Below, piece after piece: positions 23,376-35,300 of a stretch of DNA of 64,000 nucleotides. The DNA is from Nyssa sinensis (lineage: Eukaryota; Streptophyta; Magnoliopsida; Cornales; Nyssaceae). The stretch covers positions 19,427,794-19,491,793 of the forward strand of contig CM018033.1 of assembly GCA_008638375.1 (NCBI GenBank), written 5' to 3'. The position numbers were made by a program, and so were the translations under genes. Below the pieces are notes generated by a model, which worked only from the letters and a program-made list of their open reading frames with translations, did not search any database and was not told the DNA's origin. Within the stretch, counting starts at the first letter, position 1, and each line of letters starts with the position of its first letter.

Positions 23376-26300
23376 GTTAGTTCGAGTCATATGTCTGTAC
23401 ATATGCATACATACATACATACATACATACATACATACATACACTCACGCACATATATATCTATATACGTGTATGTTTATGTGAAATTGTGTGTGTTTTT
23501 GAACGTGAAGGATTCACGAGTTTTGGACCAGGTGGCGAGCCTAGATTGTTGGGAAAGACCATAAACCTAGGTTAATTATTGATCTTTTTGTATTGCTCTA
23601 GAATTAGAATGTTGATGTGTTCTGGGGTAGATTGGAGTTACTCTTGAACTTTCCGTTCCTTTGGTCACTGAGAAATGTGGAAATGGAATGAAAATTTTAA
23701 TTGAAATATCACGTTTCTATTAAAAAAGACAGAAAAAGACTGCTGAATTGAGGGAAGTTGTAATTTTTTTTTAAAAATTATATAAGGTTCAAAATTTGAT
23801 TTATTTTCATGGCATCCAAGAGGAGAGTTGGGGATTTTTTAAGCTAGAAGTGGAAAATATGTTTTGTACCAAACTTTTTTTTTTTTTATTGGGAATTGAA
23901 ATCTGCATCATTTTGGCTTATATTATTTAACAAAGTAAAATAGAGTCCTTTCATGTGCTTTGTCTCATACACACACACATATATTATGTAGCAGAAATTC
24001 CAAGTTGGGCTAATTTATCAATGTGAAGATTGAAGGTGCTTGAAAAAAAATAAAGAATTGGAGCACTAAATTGAAAACTAATGTGGTTCAGAACTTTAGG
24101 TGGTGATTATTATTATTATTATTTTTTCACCTGGCATAGTCCAGGGCTGAAAGTTTAGAGCATTGTTTTGATCCAACAGGACAATTTGTGGCATTGTGGG
24201 TAGGAATTTTTTTTAATGTGTTTTGCATTGACTGTTTAATGTATTTGTGTTAATGGTGGAAAGGTGCTGTAGAAGTGGTTCCACAATTAAATGGAACTAG
24301 CATTCCATTGGGCTTATCTTGATGTCAGTTATGTTACATGAACACCAACAGAGGAAACAAACTTGAATCACTATGGACATGTTTGAAGTGTGAAATTATT
24401 TGAAAATTAGGACAGAGGCATGATGAATATGTCAATATATATATGTGTATATGCAAACATATACACATTCATGATAAAGTGAATCCTCCCCATCCCATTC
24501 TTCCTTGTACAGAAGATTGGTACATGATCGTATTATCTCACTTATTACGTATTGTTTTCCCAGTCTTCTGCTGAAGGTTCTAGAATGGTCCCATTCTTCT
24601 TTTGATGGAAGAACAGTTCAAGATCTATACTATCTCATTTATTATGTTTTAATATTACTTTGGGCTCTCAATAATTTTGCATAGGTACCCCCCTTCCTTT
24701 TCCTTTTTTGGTCTTTTACAATCATACCATTTTCTTGTACTATAGAAAGCCATATGCAAATATCATAGGAATTGAAAGTGTGTTTAGTAATGTCCAAAAA
24801 ATTAAGAAAGTGACTTTCTTGATACAAATAAGTAAAGGATGTATCATCAGATTTTTGGAGCGTCTTGGAAGTATAGGTGTTCAACATATACCCAACATAG
24901 ATGGTGCTCCTTTGAGAAGTTTCTGTGCTCCTTAGTGCTAATTGAATGACTTATGTCTTTCCTAAGTAGTGCATGTGTCAAAGATCATTGTTAGCTTTTT
25001 TCTTCCAAATATATCACTATGAAGTATCAATTAATAGATGCTGTTGCATCTCCTCTCTACTGACTTAAGAGCATAATTTGCATTAGGTTGTGTTTTTCTT
25101 GTGAGAATTAAGGGATTAGAGTTAATAAATACTAAGATTTTAAAATTTTACCTTGTTCTTTTGACCAAATTCTGAGAATCTTAAAATCCCATGGTACCTC
25201 CAATCAATTTTTTTATTTTGATATTCAACACCACTCAAAAGGGTGTGATTTCAAGGATCCTGTGCCTCTACATAGCTAATACAATGCTCGCACACAGATT
25301 TTTTATTTTGATAAGTAAGAATGATTTTATAACTAGAGCTCCCGAGGGAGGTGAACCCATATATACAAGGGAGAGGCTAGACCCTCCCTTGCACACAGAC
25401 TTCTCTTCTAATTTTTGTATTTGCAGTGTTATCCTAAGATCCAAAAAAGAGATCAAATTTTGATTGAACAACGTCTTACTTAAGATATTGCTACACCAAA
25501 CAACACTACTGTGCCCCTCTATATAAGTCTCATAGTTAAAAATTACAATGGTTAAAAATTACAAAATAATCTACAAAAAAATGAAGTATGACTATGAGCC
25601 AATGATGCTTGAATGTTCCATTTTGTGATACTAGCAAACACACTGAGTTGCATGCGCATGAAGGAAGCAATTTGATTTTTGATAAGTTAGGGCCATTAGG
25701 CAATCAATAGCTTTTTTGGCTGCAGCAGGTTTTTGGTTAAGGGCAATGTTACCTGAAACATGGATCATTATGGTAAGTGGAATGGGGAAATAGGAATGGG
25801 AATAGGAATGGGAATGGGAACACAATACTTTACATACTCCAAATATGGTACGACAGGGAGTAGGTTTATGAGATAGTTCCAAACTTCCAACTGTATGAGA
25901 GTGTTCTTTTTACGTAAACAAGTTGTCCATATAGTTATAAAGAATTAATTGTATTAGAATGAAACATGTAAAAGCATTGAACTAAGTACACCAATTTATG
26001 TTGATATCTATATTTTCTTTTTTCTTTTCCTATTAATTTTCTATTAAAAGAATTAAGAAGAAATTTCTCAGATTACTAAATTTGGTTTCCTGGAACATAA
26101 GTGTTTCATGTTTTGGAATGTGCATACCAAAACAAAAATTGTCAGGGTATTAGCATTTTATTTTGGTAACTATGGTCAAGCGATTCTAATGTCTCGAAAA
26201 GAGAATCCTACTAATTTTTCAACAGCTTAAGCGTAAAAGCAGGGATGATAATAATATTGGCTAGTGTGCTTAAGAAAAGATAAGAGGGAACAAATACCAA

Positions 26301-29300
26301 ATACATTGTAAGAGTTATATGTGCAAAACTATATTTGAGGTATTTAGAGGGAATCAATTGAGGCTTCCCGTGGACTTCTCTCTGGGTTTTTTCCCCTTCT
26401 TTTTTCTACACATTTTCATGAATGTTTTCCATTTTTCCCAAGTAAGTGCATTTTCGAGTGATCTTCTTAGGAGTGTTGGTTCCTGCATTGTGCTACTTAA
26501 TTTGATTGTAATACATGCAATCTTATGTGATGGGTTATGAAGATCTGATTGTAAGTTGTTCTGTTTTATATTTGTGAATTATTGTTATCAGTTATAACAC
26601 TTGCTAATTTGTGTTAAGCCATTCTCATCTAGGAATCTTAGCAGTTGCATAATTATTAAAAAAATCTAAGCAGTCGAAGTTTTTAGTAACATATTCTCTT
26701 GTAAATCCCTGCTGTTTTATCTGCAGGTTCCTTTGATACAGTATTGTCAAGGACTTGCATCAACTCTATCAAGTCATGATACATGTTTCACCCAAGCTGC
26801 AGATTCAGTTTTTTTCATGCACGAGGGGCTGCAGCAAGCTCGTGCTCCTGTCTATGATGTTCCATCTGCTATTGAAGTACTTCTTACAGGAACTTACCAG
26901 CGTTTACCGAAATGTGTAGAAGATGTGGGTATTCAGAGTACGTTAACTGAGGATCAGAAGAAGCCAGCTTTGAAAAAGTTAGACACGCTTGTACGGTCTA
27001 AATTACTTGAAATTTCACTTCCAAAAGAAATTTCTGAAGTCAAAGTTTCAGATGGTACTGCATTGCTTCGTGTGGATGGCGAATTTAAGGTTTTAGTGAC
27101 TCTTGGTTATCGGGGGCACCTATCAATGTGGAGGATATTGCATTTGGAGTTGCTTGTCGGTGAGAGGAGTGGGCTTGTGAAACTGGAAGAATTGCGACGA
27201 CATGTTCTTGGAGATGATTTAGAGCGGAGAATGGCGGCGGCAGAAAATCCATTCATAACGTTATACTCTGTTCTCCATGAGCTTTGTGTTGCACTCATTA
27301 TGGACACTGTCATAAGACAAGTTCAAGCACTTAGGCAAGGCAGATGGAAAGATGCTATTCGGTTTGAGCTCATATCTGATGGTAGTATGGGACAAGGAGG
27401 GACTGCGAGTTCCGTGACTCAAGATGGAGAATCTGATTCAGCTGGTCTACGAACTCCTGGACTAAAAATTTTATACTGGTTAGATTTTGATAAAACTTCT
27501 GGTACGTCTGACTCAGGATCTTGCCCATTTATAAAAATTGAACCAGGGGCGGATCTGCAGATAAAGTGTCTTCACAGCACATTTGTCATCGATCCACTGA
27601 CTGGCAAGGAGGCAGAATTTTCCCTTGACCAGAGTTGCATTGATGTTGAGAAGTTGCTGCTAAGAGCTATATGTTGTAATAGATACACTCGTCTATTTGA
27701 AATCTACAAAGAGCTGGGCAGAAATGGTCAGATCTGTCGAGCTGCAGGTGATGTTCTTCTTCAGTGCCACACAGATGAACCTGATGCTGATTATAAAAAG
27801 GTTGGTTGAATAAGTACATGTACCTTCCCCCCCCCCCCCCCCCCCTCTTTATGGGACGTTTTATTATTTGAATTATTTTATTTTTTTACAATGTATGGAT
27901 GGCTAACGTCTTCCATAAATTGGGTTTCAAACCTGTGATATTATAATACTCAATTGAGCAAAATTATCTTGGTTACTGCTCTCTGACTTCCGGTTTTGGT
28001 TCTTTAAAAACATTAGAAGATATTACTCTTATGATATTCGAGCAGTATCTCAATTGAAATATGCATATTGTCTAGTGATCAATAAGTTCAGCATAGTTCT
28101 AAGTTTGAGAATGTTAAAATCCTTGCAACAAATTTAATTTGTTTGTGGACTAGGATTAACCAACATTTACTTTTCTGTGATGTGAATTTTTAGTTTCTTA
28201 AAGTATATATAATATTAAAGTGCCGACTTTGTGCAACCCATAGTTACCACAATTCGTAGCGAATTGCGAATTGGGATCATGCGATCCAAAACATGAATCA
28301 TTAGTGATTTGGAACGCAAGATTTAGCGTTCCAATCTAAAATATCAAAAGTTACAAAAAAAATCATATAATATACAAGAAAATACATACACACACCCTTG
28401 GAATTTTAGGCCCCGTTTGGTTGCCAAACAGGATTACTGAGACTGATTAATACTAGGATTAAATAGTGAAGGGAAGGAAGGATAGGATTAATTAGTGTGG
28501 TAGTAAAATTTTATTTTGTGTTTGGAATAAATGGGATTAGATTATTTAGTGAGGCTTTTAATACCATCCTATGTTTGGGAATGATAGCATTAAGTGTGGA
28601 ATGTTTAGCAAATGTCTATCATACCCTTTTAATCATTTTACTGCCATTTTCCTTCATTGGCCGTTGGAACTTTAGATAAGTTTGACAGCACCTGGCCATC
28701 TCACTAGTGGCCCATTCCAGTGCTGCACTCTTACAACAATGCATGCAAGAACAGTGATGCACACGTGGCATTGCTGGTGTTCCATTTTACTCGCCATTTT
28801 ATGTGTGTGGTGCTGGTAATGGCTTTAACACGAGCCAGCCACTTGAATGTGATCCAGAAGGAATGGAACTGCTCAAAGATCCTCATTTATCTTTTGATGT
28901 TATCCAATATTCTCAAATAGCTGAATGTGAATGATCATGAACATTCAAATATATCCATCTTGAATAATAAATAATCCAAACTACCATCATGATGCATCTA
29001 TGTACATACATAACATTATATTTCAGTTGCCATTTTATATGTGACATTGCTGGTCATGGCTTTAACACCCTCCAGCTAGCATTGTGTAGATACCCAAATA
29101 TAAAAAAAAGATGCTCAAATTTCCCGTCACTTGAATGTGATCCAATAACTAAAACATCTGAATGTGAACCATATTGAACATTCAAATATATCCATCATGA
29201 ACAATAAATAATTCTAACAATTAGCTGCATCTATGTACATGCAGCACATGAGCAGGGATGGAGCCAGGAATTTACCTTCGCCCGGGGGGGGGGGGGGGTT

Positions 29301-32300
29301 TGGTGGGGACTTTATTCTTAATATTCAATTATAAGTTTAAAAATTTAATATTGATTGATGATATTTTTTCTAAATAACTATATTCGTTGATATATAGAAG
29401 GTTAGAAATTAGACAACAGTTCAACTAAAAAAAAAGACCAACAAAAATTATAGGTTATACAAAAAATCCCCCCAAAAAAGCTGTGTACGACATCTTTCCT
29501 CCAATAAAGCCTAAAAAAAAATCACACTCACATTTTTTCAGTGTTAGAAGTATCATGTATAACACATTCACAATAGTCCTTTGATGATATTAAAAATATC
29601 ACTTTCAATATATACAATCAAACTATCATTTATCTATTAGTTTCCCATTAGACTTGGTCATGTATATGTTTAAGAAAGCTTCCGTATTTATGTTTGAGCC
29701 ATCAACAATGGATGAAAATCGTGACATCGGGATTTTTTGCCCCATCGGAATAAGATGAATGATATATTAGCCTTTTAAATTGTTCCGTGTTTGGTGGAAT
29801 AGTTACAGGTGGGACACTCCTTAATTGCACAGAACCATCATTTTTGAAAATAATAAACAAAAAAGAGTAATATTGAAACTTTATGAAGGGTAATTGTGAA
29901 AAAGTTTGTTATAGGTGGGGCAAAAATAAAAATTAAAGGGACATGTTTGAATTTTTTTTCAAAAAATACAAGAAAATTTTTAAATAAAAAAAAGTTGAGG
30001 GGGGCAATTGACCCCCCGGGTCTTCATTGGTTCCGTCCCTGCATAAAAGATTGCTTCCATCATTACAATTTAAACAAGTTGTCCACTATACATCCATTCC
30101 CATACCTAGTCCAAATATACATACAAAATAGGTGGGCTAACAAGTTCTAGCCCATACAACTATAGACCAATCATATATACAAACAAAAAATGATCTTCAA
30201 TTTCTGCTTCAGTGTCCACATTTGATGGTCCTCCAGTGGAGGAGTCCCCTTCTTCACCTAAAATGCTTCCCCTTTTTCCAAAATATAAATGTCTAGAGTA
30301 GCACCATTCATATTAATAGAGATAGACTTTAATTATTAATAATGTCAAGATTATAATAATTGAAAGAAAATGTTTTAAAAAGCAGCAGTAAATTCCAAAA
30401 CCAATTACACAAACTCACAAAGCAATATTAGGCTAACAAACTAAAGGTATCTTCACAAACCCAACCTCCAATCTCATTGGAAAAACCAAGCAAAGAATTG
30501 CCAGAAAACCAAAATGGTCATTATCAAAGCCCAACCTCCCCCCCACCCACCCATTTAGAAACAAGAAAATTAGAGAGAGAGAAACATATCGTGCCAGAAA
30601 TCTTTCCCTTTTCTTTTCTCTCTCTCTTATTCCACTGTTTGTCTTTAGGTAGAGGTTAGGTTTTGAAAACCCAGCAAGAATCCTCAACTCTGACCTCACA
30701 AATTTCAATAACAGATACAAACCCTAATCTAATCTAACACTGGAGATGTCAAGCAACACTTTTTGTGAAAAATTTCAAATGCTACAGATCTTATGCATGC
30801 AATGAAGAACATGTAAACACAAATCCTAAACCCAATCTAATAATGAAAATGAAAAGCAAAGATTTAACAAAATAAATAGGTAAGACTCACTGGAAAATGG
30901 TCTCTAAAGAAAAAGGAACTCTCAAAACTAGCAGACCTTCGACGATAAATCGATCGCCATTTAGAAAAAAAACACATCAACTTACGAGGAATCAAAGAAC
31001 ATGGTAAGAAGAAGACGAGATGATCCGTAATAATCAAAGAAAAACGATGAGGAACTCACCAATTTTCGGTCGCCTTCACAGTCGCCTCAATCGCCACAGC
31101 TGTGTTTCCAGAGTTAGGGTTGCGCAAATGGGCTAGAATGCTTTAAATAGTTGATGGCATTTTTTTCATTTCACTTTCTTGTCCAAACATTGAATAGTCC
31201 GAGGATTACAATACCCCCCCCGGGGATTCAGTAATCCTCCATATTCCGGACTATCCTATCCGGGGAAAAGATAATCCCATTGTATAAAGTGAAACCAAAT
31301 GCGGAATTAGCACTTTAGATGGGATAACATAGTGTTATCCTAGATTAATCCAGATGCCAAACAAGGCCTTATTGTATAACGGCTTGGATTCGTTGAAATT
31401 TTTCTAGTGTATACACACACATACGAATATTATTACAAATACAATCAAAAAAACATATCACGTTCCAACTAAACGTATTTCGTTTCAATAAAGCGATCCA
31501 AAGAAATCTACTTTTAACGTATCATGATCTATAACAAGTAACAATCCACGTTCCCATACCCGGTGCACGTACCATAACGATCCACGTTGGGCTGCGCCAC
31601 AACCCATATATGCAATATAAATGGTGACTACATGCTATACCCCATTGATACAACTCAAGTCACCCAGAAATTCCAGTAAAGAAGCAATAGAATCTGAAAA
31701 ATGCTCAAAATTTCAAAAATGAAAGTATCCAATAATAATTTTTTTAGCCTATACACCAATATCTCTTTGTTTTCATAAGTCGTATTACACTTCTGCCATA
31801 TACACCACATGAGACAGTGACATTACCCTTTATGCCGCACAAACCGAGCCACTAGGATAGCCACCAAACCAAGAACCCATGAAGTTGCTAATTACTCTAG
31901 TTATAACCCACCGTATGCCAAACAGTGAGAAAACCAAGCACCACAACTCTTTTAGCAATCATGTAATGGAGAAGTAAATGATATGTCATTTCTTCTGTTC
32001 TCTTACACATGCAACCCCAATTATGAAGAAACTTCCTCATCTTCATTAAATTATCCAATGTTAAATATAACTCGATGGTCCATACAAAAAATGAAATTTT
32101 GGATGTTATTTTAACTTTTCAAATGCCCTTCCGAGTAAAAAAAAAAACATCTCCCAGACTAAAGGACTCGATAATATGAAAGAGCAATGAAATTTCCTTT
32201 CTTGCATGAGATCCATTTCAATTCATCCTCCCCATCTCCACGGATGGGATGACTACACAAACACTCTGAAAGGGCATCCATGGGAGGCTGTTTTATTATG

Positions 32301-35300
32301 AGGTTTCGAACTTAAAAAGGAAGAATAATTTTTTTTTATCTTAATTTTTTTTATTTGGATTTATGTAATTTTGATTTATAGATTGCATAGCCACAACAGT
32401 GCTGAATTGCGTGTCCATTGTACCCCCCCCCAAAAAGCCCCAACAAAAAGAAAAGAAAAGAAAAGAATGGGCTCCAATAGTAGCATTGTAGAATTTAGTT
32501 ATTGGATTAGGAGCCTCATTTTTTAAATTATTATTATTAGTAATGGGGGTTTTCTCGCTTATGTATGAAGTATACAAGAGGAATCTGTGCAAAACTATAC
32601 TCTCATCCATGGTATTAAATATCAGTCGTTATGTAACTTGTTTTGAACTGTCCGATATCGTTATGCACCGATATATTGGTGTGTAGAAAATTCCCAGGCG
32701 TAATGGTCAATACTTTTACGTAACAGTCATTACGGACCGATGTTTTGTTGGAAAAATGGGTTTTGAGCATTTAAATTAGCCATCTTTGAGCTAAAATTAA
32801 AGTGGGTCCCACAAATTAATTTTAGTGGGTCCACATGGGAATGTGTTCTCCTCCATGAGGAGATGAAGATTAAATATTGGGTTGCTCAAAACCATTAAGG
32901 GGTGAATGAGAAATTGCCTCCAAACATCACCACTTGGGAATGGTAACTAAACCTTGAAACTTGTGCAAAAAGCTTGTGTCCCACATAGGATGGAAACAAG
33001 GCTGTTAAAAAGTATATATACACATACCTTGCTTTGGGGTTTGGGCCCCGAGGGGCACCCCAATTTTATGGAAGAGGGAGGACCTAAGCAAATGCTTGGA
33101 CCACCACACGCGTGTGCGCGCCGCCGCTGCCCCCCCCCCCCGAATTGGGTCGGGCTCGGGTTCTGGGCCTGGGCTTGGGCTTGCTGTGTATATATCTTTT
33201 TGGAGAAAATTTATTTAAAATTTTCCAACTAGAAAACGCAGTCGTTTTAAACTTGCGTTTAAGTTACCATTGGGATTCCGAAACGTTGTCGTTTTACGTC
33301 ATGCGTAAGGTTACCGTTGGGAGTCCAAAACGCAGTCGTTTTGCGACATGCGTACGGTTACCGTTGGGAGTCCTAAACGCCGTCGTTTTGCGATAGCGTT
33401 GGTTTGACTGAACAGTCATCTTCCCTGTGTCTGTTCGCCATGAACAGACACAACTGAACCTTCATGACTGTACCAAACAGTCATGAAGAAGTCTATAAAT
33501 ACACACACCCTCATTGCATATTAAATTCATTCAGAATTATATTTTCGTGCATCAGTTTTGAGAGAGGGTTCCGTCACTGTTTGGTTCGTTGTGCACTGAA
33601 GTTTGAGTGCTTCATCTTTAAGTGCTGTGGTCATTGTATCCTGGGAGACGGATGACCAACAACTCGTAAGCACCACTGCGAGGGCTGTATTTCGTCTTAA
33701 GGACATTGTGTTAAACACAAGCCTTGATCCTCTTCTGTTTTCAGTTTCTGTAAGTGTTTACAGTATTTTTTGTATTCTAATACAGCATATGATTTTCCAA
33801 CTATTCTGTTTCTGTTTTACAAATTTTAATTTTCTTGTTTCTGTTCATATAAGTATTTTATGGTTTTGTTTTCTGTAACAATTACTCTGTAAGTTTCTGT
33901 TTCTGTATTCTTGTTAAATGAAAACAACAGATTCTGTTTTCTTAAAACAGTTTCTGATTTTTCCTTTTATTTGCAAAAGACTGATTTAAATATCCAGATT
34001 TACATGTTTAACGATATCTGTTGATACATAACAATAATGATACATTTTTCTCTTTTTCTCTATTTTGAGGGCTAAAAAACTCATTTGGCCATGGATTTAG
34101 TGATTTAAATTTATCAAACACAAGATTTGAAATTATGGATATGGTCAAAGTGTTTAGTGAGTCCTAGTATTATATCTAATTATTTATTATCACAAACTTA
34201 AAAGTAAAATTTTATCTTATTAGATTTAGTAGATGTTGCTTATAAATGAATGAATCTTATCACTAGGGCCTAGGCTATTTCTACAAAAAAAAAAAAAAAA
34301 AAAACTAATTGTAAAAATTATTTATTTGCTACTGTTGTTTTTGTTTTAATATTTTTGCTCTAAAATCATAAAGGTATCTTGAGTTTTTTTTTTTGGTGGT
34401 TGAAAACTCAAGTATTGTAATATGATTAATCAGAGTTATATTTTTTTATTATTATTTTTGCTAAATTATGTTCATTTGGCCTTAAGTTCATTAGTTAACA
34501 ATTAATATTCATTTATAGTATATTCTTTGTCTATATATATATATATATTTTTATTTGCTGAGATTATTTATAGTTGCATTTTTAATTATTAGTTGTCATA
34601 GTTAGTCATAATAGATTATACTTTCTTTTTACTTTGATGAAAACCAATATAAAATCTTATACAATAAGTTATTTTTTTCATAGGAGCTATACAAATAACT
34701 AAAAATAAGTAAAAAGTAATAAATTGAAACAAAACCATGCATATTAGTCATGGTGTTAAATAACAGCTGTTACGTATCGGTTTTTTGACCCTCCGGTACC
34801 GATATTGGCCGATATATCGGTGTTACTAAAATTCATAGCCGTATCGACCGATATTGTTACGTATCGGCCATTACAACCGTTACAGGACTGTTACATCTAT
34901 TTTATGTTTTTTTTTATTCAATTTTTTATTTATTTTTTTACAGAATTCTTATGATTTTTTTATAATATTTATATACAAGAGAGATACTTAACAAAATAAT
35001 CCAAAAAAAATTAAAACGGGTTGTCAAAACATTCGAGTCAATACGAACTCAAAAATGCCTCTTGGCCTTAAAATTTTTAAATTTTTTTTATTCTATAACT
35101 AATCAACTAAATTGATTTTCATGCTTATAATTATTATTTTTTATTATTTTTAATGTTATTCAAGTTAAATGATATTTCTTATTAGTTTAAATTTAAAATA
35201 TCCATATAAATAATAAAATATCTTCTTTAAGTGTTATTTATAAAAACAAATATTTGTTTAGGTGTTAGAAAATTAAAAATTAATAGTAAAAAAGATTAAA

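Larger units (their letters stand above)
23376..26726 (+). other. MED14 intron 1 (3.35 kb)
   Basis: It contains a (CATA)n tract, an (ATT)n tract near 24107-24122, and a short minus-strand LINE 3' tail at 25299-25390 with target duplications. The rest is AT-rich without recognisable genes. Confidence 0.9.
28409..31368. mobile_element. PIF/Harbinger-like non-autonomous element, 2.96 kb
   Basis: The left end reads GGCCCCGTTTGGTTGCCAAA. The reverse complement of the right end reads GGCCTTGTTTGGCATCTGG. The element is flanked on both sides by TTA (28406-28408 and 31369-31371), the target duplication of the PIF/Harbinger and Tourist group. No transposase reading frame is present. The interior holds a 245-bp direct duplication, a nested inverted-repeat element (29253-30041) and a leader-like segment (30430-31140). 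Confidence 0.8.
28255..31590 (+). repeat. Dispersed repeat copy A, split by a Harbinger-like insertion
   Basis: 28255-28408 and 31372-31590 together match the uninterrupted copy at 36799-37127. Shared stretches include GCGAATTGCGAATTGG, GATTTGGAACGCAAGATTTA, ATATTATTACAAATA and TCTATAACAAGTAACAATC. The family is not named; neither copy has a recognisable protein. Confidence 0.75.

Noticed and set aside
30433..30720. Minus-strand 95-codon frame in the Harbinger-like element as a gene
   Set aside because: It has no domain, is split by simple Arg/Glu codons from a GA-rich tract, and looks more like leader or intron sequence.
32954..33396. Two open frames with Pro-, Leu- and Ala-rich peptides
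   Set aside because: They lie inside the solo LTR and arise from its GC-rich segment and poly(C) run.
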